From positions 1 to 64,000 of the forward strand of contig NZ_CANLYI010000013.1 of NCBI RefSeq assembly GCF_947495255.1: 64,000 bases of DNA. The letters are read 5' to 3'. This document shows, piece by piece, positions 44,779 to 54,392 of this stretch; the stretch's first letter is position 1; each line of letters begins with the position of its first letter. The DNA is from an uncultured Winogradskyella sp. (GTDB taxonomy: Bacteria > Bacteroidota > Bacteroidia > Flavobacteriales > Flavobacteriaceae). The notes under the pieces were generated by a model that worked only from the letters and a program-made list of their open reading frames with translations, was not told the origin of the DNA and did no database searches. A program made the position numbers and the translations under genes.

Positions 44779-47223
44779 ATGAAATCAATCACGCTTTTCT
44801 GTGCGCTAATTTTATCTTTAACGGCACTAGCCCAACCCAATTCTAACGACGACATTAAAAACGGTTCTGTATCAGGACGCGTTATCGATGCGCAACTAAA
44901 CGAACCCTTACCTTACGTAAATATCGTAATAAAAGATACTGCTAAAAAAATAATTACAGGCGGAATTACTAATGACGACGGAACGTTTGAAATTAAAAAC
45001 ATACCAGAAGGATCTATTACAGTTTCTATTCAATTTGTAGGTTTTAAAACTATAGATAAAAACGTCACTTTAGGTAAAGGAAATTACAAAGTTAATCTTG
45101 GTGACATTAAACTTAAAGAAGAATCTACAGGTTTAGACGAAGTTACTATTGTTGCAGATGTATCTACAATACAACAAAAAGTAGATCGTAAAGTGATTAC
45201 TATTGGGAAAGATTTACAAACTGCAGGAGCAACTGCAAGTGAGCTAATGAATAATTTACCATCTGTTAGTGTAGACCAACAAACAGGTTCAATCAGTTTA
45301 CGTGGTAATCAAAATGTTAGAGTAATGGTTGATGGAAAATTATCTAATATTCCTGCAGAACAATTACTAAAACAAATTCCATCTAACTCTATAAAGAGTG
45401 TTGAATTAATCACAAATCCTTCGGCAAAATATAATCCTGAAGGCATGAGTGGCATCATCAATATTGTACTTCATAAAAACACGAAAATTGGTTTTAATGG
45501 TAACATTACTGTTGGCTTAGCGCATGATATTGAAGCCAAATTTAACAGCTCTATAGATGCGAATTATCGAAATGGAAAAGTGAACGTTTACGGTTCTTAC
45601 GGCAATAACATCAGCAGAAATGCTAACTATGGTTACATAAATAGAACTGAACAAGACATCACACAAAATTTTGACATCCTTAATGATAACAAATCTCATT
45701 TATTTAAAATAGGACTTGATTATTACTTAAATGATAAAAACACTATTTCGTTATTTACCAACCAGAATATCTTTAACGGAGAAACTGATGTCAACTCTAG
45801 TATTGCCTATTTAAATGATGCATCATTAAATGAATCGCAATATTTAAGCGGCATAAATGAAAATGATTCGCAACAATATAACTTTAATTATAAGCGCGAC
45901 TTTAATAAAGAAGGTCATAATATAGAGTTAGAAGTTGACCATAATATTTATGAAGGTTCTGGATATAATAACAACATATTTTTCACTTCTCAACGTCCCA
46001 ATTTTATTGAAGACACAGACACAGATAGAAACAGTACAACGCTTAATTTAGATTATGTAAACCCATTATCTGAATCTGTAAAATTAGAATTAGGTCTACA
46101 AGCACGTTTTTTTGACACCAATATTTTTTACGAGTCTGATGCAAGAGAACAGAATGACGACGACGAATACATTCCAACAACCACAAATTTCGATTATACA
46201 AGAGATATTTATTCTGCGTACGCTACGTATGGTAAAAAGATGGAAAAATGGAGTTACCAAGTTGGTTTAAGAGCAGAAACTGTGACTGTAGATTCTAATG
46301 CCTTTAAAAAATTCTTAGATTCAAATGAAGAATTAAATATTAATTTTGAAAATGATTATTTCGAATTATACCCTTCGGCATTTGTAACATATTCACCTTC
46401 AGAAAAAAACTCGTATCAATTTAGTTATAGCAGAAGAATTGACAGACCAGGAATTGGGCAAGTTAACCCTTTACCAAATTGGAGTACTCCATTGATTTCT
46501 GAATTTGGAAATCAAGAATTACGTCCACAATTCACAAATTCTGTTGAAACAAATTACACAAGACAACTTGAAAAAGGAAGTATCACTGCTGGTGTTTTTT
46601 ACAGAATTATTGAAGACGAAATTCAGCAAGCCATTTTAATAGATAGAACAGATACCAACCGTTTAATTTTTACCAATTTAAACTTTGACAATACCTCATC
46701 TTATGGTATAGAATTATCGTCTAGTTACAGACCCACAAAGTGGTGGAGCGTTAATGCTAGTTTCGATTTATATTCACAAACACAAAAAAGTTTAGCTGAA
46801 TCTTTTGATACCAATGACGAGATTGTTTTAAATACCGTTGAAGTTGATAATGTAGCTTGGAGTGCCAGAGCTTTTAACAATTTTAAAGTGAGTAAAAGCC
46901 TTAGTTTTTCAGCATTTGGAATGTACCGTTCAAAAAACAAAAACATTCAATTTGAAATGAACGATATGCTTATGGTAAACTTAGGTATGCGTTATAATTT
47001 TATGGAAGGCAGAGCAAACTTTAGTCTAAGTTACAATGATATTTTTAATACCATGTATGCTGAGTTTGATGGCGAAAGACCCTATGCTCAACAAGGCCAA
47101 TTTAATTGGGAAAGTCAGCAAATATCCACAAGTTTATCTTACCGTTTTGGTGGTGGAAAATACAGCGCCAAATCTCGTAAAAGAAGAGATAATGATGTTA
47201 AAGAAGGTGGTGGCATGTTTTAA
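44779..47223 (+). CDS. TonB-dependent receptor-type outer membrane beta-barrel protein
   Basis: An 814-residue outer-membrane protein. A signal peptide ends near LAQP (residue 19), then a CarboxypepD_reg-like domain (SVSGRVIDAQLNEPLPYVNI, about 30-115), a plug domain (LMNNLPSVSVDQQTGSISLR, VELITNPSAKYNPEGMSG) and a long beta-barrel (about 230-800) with an aromatic-rich end followed by a basic tail. It belongs to the outer-membrane beta-barrel family 3 receptors, which import or sense ligands; the ligand is unknown. There is no SusD partner next to it. A possible ECF promoter and AAATCAATC repeats lie at its start. Confidence 0.92.
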   Translation: MKSITLFCALILSLTALAQPNSNDDIKNGSVSGRVIDAQLNEPLPYVNIVIKDTAKKIITGGITNDDGTFEIKNIPEGSITVSIQFVGFKTIDKNVTLGKGNYKVNLGDIKLKEESTGLDEVTIVADVSTIQQKVDRKVITIGKDLQTAGATASELMNNLPSVSVDQQTGSISLRGNQNVRVMVDGKLSNIPAEQLLKQIPSNSIKSVELITNPSAKYNPEGMSGIINIVLHKNTKIGFNGNITVGLAHDIEAKFNSSIDANYRNGKVNVYGSYGNNISRNANYGYINRTEQDITQNFDILNDNKSHLFKIGLDYYLNDKNTISLFTNQNIFNGETDVNSSIAYLNDASLNESQYLSGINENDSQQYNFNYKRDFNKEGHNIELEVDHNIYEGSGYNNNIFFTSQRPNFIEDTDTDRNSTTLNLDYVNPLSESVKLELGLQARFFDTNIFYESDAREQNDDDEYIPTTTNFDYTRDIYSAYATYGKKMEKWSYQVGLRAETVTVDSNAFKKFLDSNEELNINFENDYFELYPSAFVTYSPSEKNSYQFSYSRRIDRPGIGQVNPLPNWSTPLISEFGNQELRPQFTNSVETNYTRQLEKGSITAGVFYRIIEDEIQQAILIDRTDTNRLIFTNLNFDNTSSYGIELSSSYRPTKWWSVNASFDLYSQTQKSLAESFDTNDEIVLNTVEVDNVAWSARAFNNFKVSKSLSFSAFGMYRSKNKNIQFEMNDMLMVNLGMRYNFMEGRANFSLSYNDIFNTMYAEFDGERPYAQQGQFNWESQQISTSLSYRFGGGKYSAKSRKRRDNDVKEGGGMF

Positions 47224-47287
47224 ACAAATATTTAATAGTTAACATAAATGTTGATGGTTAGTGTTAGTGCTTAACTATTAAATTAAG

Positions 47288-47318
47288 AAAACCCGAAACG
47301 TAATTTTCGGGTTTTTGT
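47288..47318 (+). terminator. terminator after the receptor gene
   Basis: AAAACCCGAAA pairs with TTTCGGGTTTT and a T tract follows. Confidence 0.8.
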
Positions 47319-47449
47319 TAAATACGCGTTAAATAATCTTTGTGATATAATAAATCTAAAATTACAACGTCTATATAATAGTAGGTTTTAATCATAGTAA
47401 TTATAAACATTAGGGTTTATATATGATTAGTTAAGTTTGGTTAATGGTT

Positions 47450-47487
47450 AAAAAGCCCATACAATGTTTTGTATGGGCTTTTTTTTA
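47450..47487 (-). terminator. terminator of the ketoacyl-ACP synthase gene
   Basis: AAAAAGCCCATACAA and TTGTATGGGCTTTTT pair perfectly around TGTT. T runs on both strands; position suggests it serves the minus-strand gene at 47507. The 130 bases between it and the terminator at 47288-47318 hold no visible gene. Confidence 0.75.
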
Positions 47488-47506
47488 TTTTAAAACTTAA
47501 AGTTAA

Positions 47507-48517
47507 TTACCACTTCATAATAACACTTCCCCAAGTAAAACCACTACCAAAAGCGGCTAATACAACTGTATCACCTTCTTTTATTTTACCTTGTTCCCAA
47601 GCTTCAGTTAAAGCAATAGGTATAGATGCTGCGGTTGTGTTTCCATATTTCTGTATATTATTAAAAACTTGGTCGTCACTTAACTTAAACTTACGTTGTA
47701 TAAACTGAGAAATACGCAAATTGGCTTGATGAGGAATTAACATATCAATATCATCAACCTGCAGGTTGTTTTTCGTTAAACCTTCCATGATTACTTCACT
47801 AAAACGAACAACGGCATTTTTAAATACAAACTGACCATTCATATGTGGATAATAACTCACATCATTTGGATCGTTGTCAGCTAAAATATCATTTACCCAA
47901 CGTTTACCCATTCCTGGTGCAATTAGCACTAATTCTTCTGCGTGCTCACCTTGCGAATGTAAATGTGTAGACAAAACACCTTTAGAATTATCTTCTTCTC
48001 TGGTTAACACAGCTGCACCAGCTCCATCACCAAAAATTACAGTTACACCTCTTCCTCGAGTGGTAACATCCATTCCGTGAGAATGTAATTCACTACCAAT
48101 TACGAGGATGTTTTTATACATTCCAGTTTTTATAAAATTATCTGCGACAGACATGGCATATATAAAACCAGAACATTGATTACGTACATCTAACGCTCCA
48201 ACCGTTTTTATATCTAATGCATGCTGTACTTGTACTCCTGGACCAGGGAAATACATATCGGGACTCAATGTAGCAAATACTATAAAATCAATATCATCTT
48301 TATCTAAACCAGAACGTTCAATGGCTATTTTTGCAGCTTCAACTCCCATTGAAGCAGTTGTTTCACCACTTCCTTTTTCTACCCAACGACGTTCTTTTAT
48401 TCCGGTACGTTCTTGTATCCACTCATCATTAGTATCCATCAACTTAGACAAATCGTCATTTGTCACCACATTATCAGGCACATACTTACCTAAACCAATT
48501 ATTTTTGAATTATACAT
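47507..48517 (-). CDS. 3-oxoacyl-ACP synthase III family protein
   Basis: A 336-residue KAS III/FabH-like thiolase-fold enzyme. Catalytic Cys115 (DVRNQCSGFIYA), the His of LIPHQANLRI (about 250) and the Asn of YGNTTAASIP (about 280) form the usual triad. The N-terminal GLGKYVPDNVVTNDDLS and ERTGIKERRW are typical. By family it condenses an acyl-CoA with malonyl-ACP; because the gene is isolated from other fatty acid genes here, it may act in a specialised lipid or pathway rather than be the housekeeping FabH. A terminator precedes its 3' end. Confidence 0.93.
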   Translation of the reverse strand: MYNSKIIGLGKYVPDNVVTNDDLSKLMDTNDEWIQERTGIKERRWVEKGSGETTASMGVEAAKIAIERSGLDKDDIDFIVFATLSPDMYFPGPGVQVQHALDIKTVGALDVRNQCSGFIYAMSVADNFIKTGMYKNILVIGSELHSHGMDVTTRGRGVTVIFGDGAGAAVLTREEDNSKGVLSTHLHSQGEHAEELVLIAPGMGKRWVNDILADNDPNDVSYYPHMNGQFVFKNAVVRFSEVIMEGLTKNNLQVDDIDMLIPHQANLRISQFIQRKFKLSDDQVFNNIQKYGNTTAASIPIALTEAWEQGKIKEGDTVVLAAFGSGFTWGSVIMKW

Positions 48518-48687
48518 AGCTATTTTTTAGTACTGCAATTTAATATTTAAGAAGCGATATATTTTTATTAGAAATTATATTCGTTATGCATGCATAGTAC
48601 TTGTGTCACTTTGTCACATTTTAAGACTTGGTATTTTATTTGACTATAGGTTAATATTCAAATTAATAATACAAAAAACTATATATC

Positions 48688-50598
48688 ATGACAAAAGGAA
48701 GTATTAATGTATCGGTAGAGAATATCTTTCCGCTTATTAAAAAATTCTTATACTCTGATCACGAAATCTTTTTACGTGAGCTAATTAGTAATGGTACAGA
48801 TGCCACACTAAAATTAAAACACCTTACAAGCATAGGTGAATCTAAATCTGAATACGGAAACCCAATAATCGAGGTTAAAATTGATAAAGAAGGAAAGAAA
48901 CTTCATATTATTGATCAAGGATTAGGAATGTCTGCAGACGAAGTTGAAAAGTATATTAACCAAGTGGCATTTTCTGGTGCTGAAGAATTTTTAGATAAGT
49001 ATAAAGATTCGGCAAAAGACTCAGGTATTATAGGGCATTTTGGTCTTGGTTTCTATTCTGCGTTTATGGTTGCAGAGAAAGTTGAAATTATTACTAAATC
49101 TCATACTGGAGCTGATGCAGCACATTGGACGTGTGATGGTTCACCAGAGTTTACTTTAGAAGCTTCTGACAGAACTGAAAGAGGAACAGAAATTATTCTA
49201 CATATTGCTGAAGATTCAACAGAGTTTTTAGAAGAATCTAGAATTAGTGAATTACTAAATAAGTATAACAAGTTTATGCCTATTCCTATTAAATTTGGAA
49301 CTAAGGAAATAGACGATCCAGATTTTACACCTGTAACAACTACAGATGCTGAAGGTAAAGAAACTACAGAGCCTCAGAAAAAAATTGTTGTAGATAATAT
49401 CATTAACAATCCAAATCCGGCTTGGACAAAACAACCAGCTGATTTAAAAGACGAAGATTACAGTAGTTTCTACAGAGAATTGTATCCAATGCAATTTGAA
49501 GAGCCATTGTTTCATATTCATTTAAATGTTGATTATCCGTTTAACTTAACAGGAATCTTGTATTTCCCTAAGATGACGAATGACATGAACATGCAGAAGG
49601 ATAAAATTCAACTGTATCAAAACCAAGTTTATGTAACTGATAATGTAGAAGGTATTGTACCAGAATTCTTAACCATGTTAAGAGGTGTTATTGACTCGCC
49701 AGATATTCCATTAAACGTATCACGTTCTTACTTACAAGCGGATGGTGCTGTAAAGAAAATTTCATCTTACATTACTCGTAAAGTAGCTGATAAGTTAAAA
49801 TCTTTATTCAACGCTAATCGTGAAGATTTTGAAGCAAAATGGGACGATATTAAAATTGTTATTGAATACGGAATGTTATCTGAAGAAAAATTCTTTGAAA
49901 AAGCAGATGCATTTGCCTTATACCCAACAGTAGATGGTAAATATTTTACTTACGAAGAGCTTTTCAATAAAATTAAAGCAAACCAGACTGATAAAGATGG
50001 TAAGTTAGTTGTGCTTTATGCTTCTAACAAAGACCAACAACACTCTTATATTGAAGCTGCAAAAGCTAAAGGCTACGAGGTATTGTTATTAGACTCTCCT
50101 ATTGTTTCTCACTTAATTCAGAAATTAGAATCTACAAAAGAAAACATTTCTTTTGCTAGAGTTGATGGTGATCATATTGATAACTTAATTAAGAAAGACG
50201 AAAACACTATTTCTAAATTAACAGAAGAAGAACAAACGGAATTAGATACGCTTTTAAAAGCAACAATTCCTTCTGAAAAATTCTCTATACAATTAGAAGC
50301 TATGGATAGTGATGCTTCTCCTTTTATTATTACACAACCAGAATTTATGCGTAGAATGAAAGAAATGCAGCAGACTGGTGGTGGCGGAATGCACATGTTT
50401 GGAAACATGCCAGAAATTCACAACCTTATTGTTAACACAAACTCTGAATTGGTAAGTGAAATTTTAAGCACTAAAACGAAGAAGAAACAAGAACGCTTAA
50501 TTACACAAAGTTTAGATTTAGCACGTTTATCTCAAGGCCTTTTAAAAGGTGAAGAGTTAACTAACTTTATTAAACGTAGTTATGAATTACTAAAGTAA
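48688..50598 (+). CDS. htpG: molecular chaperone HtpG (Hsp90)
   Basis: A 636-residue Hsp90 homologue. The N-terminal ATPase has ELISNGTDATLKLKHL, the DQGLGMSADEV motif and GHFGLGFYSAF, as in the GHKL fold. The middle domain (DDPDFTPV... onward) holds the catalytic Arg-containing PLNVSRSYLQAD loop. The C-terminal dimerisation domain has GGGGMHMFGNMPEIHNLIVN. It refolds client proteins under stress. Length is normal. A terminator lies 127 bases after the stop. The intergenic region before it (170 bases) shows no certain promoter. Confidence 0.97.
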   Translation: MTKGSINVSVENIFPLIKKFLYSDHEIFLRELISNGTDATLKLKHLTSIGESKSEYGNPIIEVKIDKEGKKLHIIDQGLGMSADEVEKYINQVAFSGAEEFLDKYKDSAKDSGIIGHFGLGFYSAFMVAEKVEIITKSHTGADAAHWTCDGSPEFTLEASDRTERGTEIILHIAEDSTEFLEESRISELLNKYNKFMPIPIKFGTKEIDDPDFTPVTTTDAEGKETTEPQKKIVVDNIINNPNPAWTKQPADLKDEDYSSFYRELYPMQFEEPLFHIHLNVDYPFNLTGILYFPKMTNDMNMQKDKIQLYQNQVYVTDNVEGIVPEFLTMLRGVIDSPDIPLNVSRSYLQADGAVKKISSYITRKVADKLKSLFNANREDFEAKWDDIKIVIEYGMLSEEKFFEKADAFALYPTVDGKYFTYEELFNKIKANQTDKDGKLVVLYASNKDQQHSYIEAAKAKGYEVLLLDSPIVSHLIQKLESTKENISFARVDGDHIDNLIKKDENTISKLTEEEQTELDTLLKATIPSEKFSIQLEAMDSDASPFIITQPEFMRRMKEMQQTGGGGMHMFGNMPEIHNLIVNTNSELVSEILSTKTKKKQERLITQSLDLARLSQGLLKGEELTNFIKRSYELLK

Positions 50599-50724
50599 GT
50601 AGATTTTGTCTCATATTTTTTTTAAAAAATATGGATAACAAAAACGTGCTTTCAAAAATAATCAGCATAGCTAAATGATTAAGTAATAAATTCCTGTAAA
50701 AACAAGAATCTTATTAATGATTAT

Positions 50725-50757
50725 AAAAACCACTTCAATAGTTTGAAGTGGTTTTTT
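50725..50757 (+). terminator. terminator after htpG
   Basis: AAAAACCACTTCAA pairs with TTGAAGTGGTTTTT around TAGT and a T run follows. Confidence 0.8.
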
Positions 50758-50864
50758 CATTCAAAAAAAATACGGTTTAACCATTAATTATATCTTGTAC
50801 CGAATTAACATGTTCACTCTAAATGTTATATATAACTTAATAGCATCTAACAATTCTAATTTAA

Positions 50865-51446
50865 GTGATTTCCGATAATTCAGTAATAAAAGATATTTTT
50901 AAAGATCTTGATTTCAATGACAGTGAAATTAAAATTATTGAATCCGTATTCAAAAAACTATCAATAGAAAAAGGAACCAAACTTCTTAACGCTGGTGATT
51001 TAGCAGATAGGCAGTATTATATTTTAAAAGGTTGCTTAAGAGCATATCATGTAGATACTCATGGTAAGGAACACACTGTACAGTTTGGCATAAAAGATTG
51101 GTGGATTAGTGACTATACAGCCTTTTTCTCAAATGAAAAAGCCATAATGAATATTGAGGCTATCCAAAACTCCATAATTTACAGTATATCTAAAGAGGGT
51201 AAAGACGAATTGTACACTAAAATTCCTAAAATAGATAAGTTCTTTAGAATAAAGCTAGAAAAAGCCTTTGCCACGTTTCAGAAGAGGATTCTTGCTAATT
51301 TGGCTCAATCAGCAAAGGAACGCTATATTGACTTTATTACAACCTATCCTAATATTGAAAAGAGTGTAAAAAATTACCATATAGCATCTTACCTAGGTAT
51401 TACTACTGAGAGTCTAAGCAGAATTAGAAAAGATTTATCCAAATAG
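50865..51446 (+). CDS. Crp/Fnr family transcriptional regulator
   Basis: A 193-residue regulator with an N-terminal cyclic-nucleotide-binding-like beta roll (RQYYILKGCLRAYHVDTHGKEHT, FGIKDWWISDY) and a C-terminal winged helix (IASYLGITTESLSRIRKDLS) that would contact DNA. No iron-sulfur cysteine set of FNR is present, and key cAMP-binding residues are not obvious, so the signal is unknown. GTG is the only fitting start codon. It lies alone between two terminators. Confidence 0.9.
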   Translation: MISDNSVIKDIFKDLDFNDSEIKIIESVFKKLSIEKGTKLLNAGDLADRQYYILKGCLRAYHVDTHGKEHTVQFGIKDWWISDYTAFFSNEKAIMNIEAIQNSIIYSISKEGKDELYTKIPKIDKFFRIKLEKAFATFQKRILANLAQSAKERYIDFITTYPNIEKSVKNYHIASYLGITTESLSRIRKDLSK

Positions 51447-51547
51447 GGAATTTATTACCATACATCAATTTTATAACTTAATAATAATCATACTTTTGTG
51501 GTCCTAACTAGGTAAATATTCACTTATTTCCCTTAAGATTAATAGCT

Positions 51548-51582
51548 AAAAAGCGCAAGTTATATAACTTGCGCTTTTTTTT
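51548..51582 (+). terminator. terminator after the Crp/Fnr gene
   Basis: AAAAAGCGCAAGTTATA pairs with TATAACTTGCGCTTTTT, almost without a loop, then a T run. It sits 15 bases before the next start at 51597, so the following operon must have its own start of transcription or read-through. Confidence 0.8.
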
Positions 51583-51596
51583 ATATAAATTAGCCT

Positions 51597-52142
51597 ATGG
51601 AAGAAATTAAAATATTATTCTTTATTGTTGGTGCTTTTTTTGGTGTTAATCAAAGTCAAATAGTAGCAGAAAAATCTACAGTAACAATAAACCCAGAAGA
51701 AAAAACAATCACAATTATACAAGAGAATTTAATTTCCGTCGTTCAGCAAGAAAGTGACAGTATCAGTTTAACTGCTGAATTATTAAAAGTCAGCAATACC
51801 AATGTAAAATGGAGTTCAGAATTTGATGGTTATTTACAAAAAGAGAAAGAGTTCTACACCTCTGAAGATAAAAAAACACTCAATTTAAAACTGAAACTAA
51901 CTTATACAACTAATGATGATTTAAAAGATTTTGGTATTTATCTAAATAAAGATGGTGAATTCTCAATGACCAATTTCCCAAAGTATCATATGTCAACAAC
52001 AGATGGTATCTTAAATGATCGTTACTGGAATTTTAAAGCTGATCAACCTTTTACATTTACACTAGAGCCACTAACAGATATCCCAGAAAAATATAATCCA
52101 TACATAAAGAGTTTATTCCCAATCTGGAAAACCATTAAGTAA
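51597..52142 (+). CDS. hypothetical protein
   Basis: A 181-residue protein with a short hydrophobic N terminus (IKILFFIVGAFFG) that may be a weak signal peptide or membrane anchor. The rest is beta-rich, with alternating charged and hydrophobic stretches (TVTINPEEKTITII, KTLNLKLKLTYTTN), and no motif I recognise. It is followed by the MOSC gene after only 5 bases, so they are probably one transcript. Confidence 0.65.
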   Translation: MEEIKILFFIVGAFFGVNQSQIVAEKSTVTINPEEKTITIIQENLISVVQQESDSISLTAELLKVSNTNVKWSSEFDGYLQKEKEFYTSEDKKTLNLKLKLTYTTNDDLKDFGIYLNKDGEFSMTNFPKYHMSTTDGILNDRYWNFKADQPFTFTLEPLTDIPEKYNPYIKSLFPIWKTIK

Positions 52143-52147
52143 TAGTT

Positions 52148-52783
52148 ATGCGAGTCATTTCAACCAATTTAGGGGAACCAACCAAATTTATATGGAACGA
52201 AAAAGAAATCACAACTGGTATTTATAAAAAACCAACTAATGGCTCTATTTATTTAGGTAAAACGGATGTTAAAGGCGATACCGTATCTAACAGAAAAGTG
52301 CATGGTGGCGAATTTAAAGCTTGCTACTTATTCTCTGCAGATCAATATCCTTACTGGCAAGACTTGTATCCGCATTTAGAATGGACCTTTGGTATGTTAG
52401 GTGAAAATCTTACGGTTAAAGGTTTAGACGAACAACAACTTTTTATTGGAGACATATATAAATTAGGAAATGCTTTAGTACAAATCACCCAACCTAGAGA
52501 ACCTTGCTTTAAATTTGCATATAAATTTGGCAGTAATGCTGTTTTGCAACAATTTATTAATCATGGTTTTTCTGGTACTTATGTGAAAGTTTTAGAAGAA
52601 GGTGATGTAAATATTGATGATACATTTCAATTAGTAGAACACCAACCAAATGGTATCACCGTTTTTCAGTTATTTGAATTGCTTTATGCTGAAAATAAAA
52701 ACAAAGCACACATAGAAAGTTTACTAAACAACAATGCTTTACCTGAAAATTTAAAAAAACGCTTGACGTATTTTTTGAAATAA
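52148..52783 (+). CDS. MOSC domain protein (YiiM-like)
   Basis: A 211-residue MOSC protein. RKVHGGEFKACYLFSADQYPYW contains the conserved KVHGG segment, LGENLTVKGL and PREPCFKFAYKFG carry the conserved Cys that in MOSC enzymes contacts molybdenum cofactor or hydroxylamino substrates. The YiiM branch reduces N-hydroxylated compounds; that is family knowledge. It lies between a hypothetical gene (5 bases) and a methyltransferase (10 bases) on one transcript. Confidence 0.92.
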   Translation: MRVISTNLGEPTKFIWNEKEITTGIYKKPTNGSIYLGKTDVKGDTVSNRKVHGGEFKACYLFSADQYPYWQDLYPHLEWTFGMLGENLTVKGLDEQQLFIGDIYKLGNALVQITQPREPCFKFAYKFGSNAVLQQFINHGFSGTYVKVLEEGDVNIDDTFQLVEHQPNGITVFQLFELLYAENKNKAHIESLLNNNALPENLKKRLTYFLK

Positions 52784-52793
52784 TTACAACACG

Positions 52794-53588
52794 ATGAATT
52801 CTAGTATATATAACAAAATAGGAATCAATTACAACGAAACACGTAAAGCTGACTCCTATTTAACAGAACAATTTCTTAAACACCTTAATCCAAATAAGGA
52901 AGGATTATACTTAGATATTGGTTGCGGAACAGGGAACTACACCAATGCATTACAACTAAAAGGATTTGAGTTTATTGGTATTGATCCATCTATAGAAATG
53001 CTAAAAAAAGCACATTCAATCAATAAAAATATAAAATGGGATTTTGCTGCTGCAGAAAAAACGAATCTGGCTCAGCAAAGCATAGATGGTATTATTGCCA
53101 CGTTAACCATGCATCATTGGGTTAATCTTACTAGAGCATTTTCAGAATTAAACTACATTTTAAAACCTCATGGTAAAATTGTAATCTTTACGTCTACACC
53201 TCAACAAATGGAAGGTTATTGGCTAAACCATTATTTCCCAAAAATGCTATCGGATTCTATGATACAAATGCCAACTTTAGAGGTTATAGAAAATGCGATG
53301 GCTCATTCTAGATTAATAATTACAAAAACAGAAACCTATAATGTAAAACCAGATTTAGAAGACCAATTTCTATATTGTGGTAAGCAAAATCCAGAATTGT
53401 ATTTTGATGATAGTATAAGACATGGAATTTCCTCTTTTAGTGCATTAGCCAACGGACATGAGATAGAAAATGGCTTAACCAAATTAAGACAAGATATTGA
53501 TAGCGGAAAAATCAATGAAATTGTAAAATCTTACGAGAATAATCTTGGCGATTATCTTTATGTCATTGCTGAGAAAACAGAGGTTTAA
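52794..53588 (+). CDS. class I SAM-dependent methyltransferase
   Basis: A 264-residue methyltransferase. The AdoMet-binding glycine loop is LYLDIGCGTGNYTNAL near 40-55, followed by FIGIDPSIEMLKKA and the AAAEKTNLAQQSIDGI acidic segment, then the LTMHHWVNLTRAFSELNYIL family element. The substrate is unknown; it has the form of UbiE/MenG-like small-molecule methyltransferases. It begins 10 bases after the MOSC gene. Confidence 0.9.
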   Translation: MNSSIYNKIGINYNETRKADSYLTEQFLKHLNPNKEGLYLDIGCGTGNYTNALQLKGFEFIGIDPSIEMLKKAHSINKNIKWDFAAAEKTNLAQQSIDGIIATLTMHHWVNLTRAFSELNYILKPHGKIVIFTSTPQQMEGYWLNHYFPKMLSDSMIQMPTLEVIENAMAHSRLIITKTETYNVKPDLEDQFLYCGKQNPELYFDDSIRHGISSFSALANGHEIENGLTKLRQDIDSGKINEIVKSYENNLGDYLYVIAEKTEV

Positions 53589-53636
53589 ACCGTGTAGTTT
53601 TACACTATCTTTACAATTGTATTAACCAATCAAATT

Positions 53637-54374
53637 ATGAAGCAAAAGTTTTTCATTATTGTTCTAATTAGTTTTATAGCCAATGTGTTTGCTCAAAACA
53701 ACAACATTGATTTGCAATTATCATTAGGACCAACATTATCTATTCCTAATACAAGTGAATTAACTAATTCTGATGTTGATGGAAGACCACAAATAAAGTC
53801 TAAAATGAATATTGGCCTTTTTGTTTTACCAAGTATTAAATATTCATTAAATGAAAAATCATCTTTAGATTTTGGTATCGGATATTATCTAGACAGGTTT
53901 TCAATAGAAGATAAATTAGGAGCCGTTACCAATGAAGGAAATAGGAATATTCATCAAATCCAAACACCTATCAACTATAACTTTCATTTTGGCACAAACA
54001 AATCTTATGAGTTTGGTATTGGAGCATTTGCAAGTTTTGTTTTATCGGCAAAAGAAAAAGGAGATGTAATTACAAATAACTCTGAAATCAATATAGTTGA
54101 CCCTAATGACCCAACGTTTTCAAGTAACACAACTGTTAGCTACAGTAAAGACATAAAAGATAATTATAACACTGTAAATTTTGGTGCGTTTCTTCAGATT
54201 AAGAAGAACATCACTTTTTCGGAAAGTAAAAAAGGGTTTATACTTTTAAAAATAAACCAATATTTCAATGCTATTAAGAATAATAATTCTGAATCTGATA
54301 TAAATCAATATCTAGAATTTAAGAATGAAAAAGAGCCAATGACAGTTAATATCGGCATTGGAATATTATTATAA
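53637..54374 (+). CDS. outer membrane beta-barrel protein
   Basis: A 245-residue protein with a signal peptide (ends near VFAQ, residue 20) and alternating beta strands rich in aromatic and glycine residues (GIGYYLDRFSIED, NYNFHFGTNKSYEFGIGAFASFV, TVNFGAFLQIKKNITF). The C-terminal strand ends PMTVNIGIGILL. It resembles small PorT-like/OmpW-size beta barrels of Bacteroidota. The role is not known. A TATCTTTA-like element occurs 28 bases upstream (about 53607). Confidence 0.8.
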   Translation: MKQKFFIIVLISFIANVFAQNNNIDLQLSLGPTLSIPNTSELTNSDVDGRPQIKSKMNIGLFVLPSIKYSLNEKSSLDFGIGYYLDRFSIEDKLGAVTNEGNRNIHQIQTPINYNFHFGTNKSYEFGIGAFASFVLSAKEKGDVITNNSEINIVDPNDPTFSSNTTVSYSKDIKDNYNTVNFGAFLQIKKNITFSESKKGFILLKINQYFNAIKNNNSESDINQYLEFKNEKEPMTVNIGIGILL

Positions 54375-54392
54375 CAAAAAACACTTTTTAAA

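Noticed and set aside
47319-47449. Possible small RNA between two terminators
   Set aside because: No promoter of consensus form; the terminators are explained by the convergent genes.
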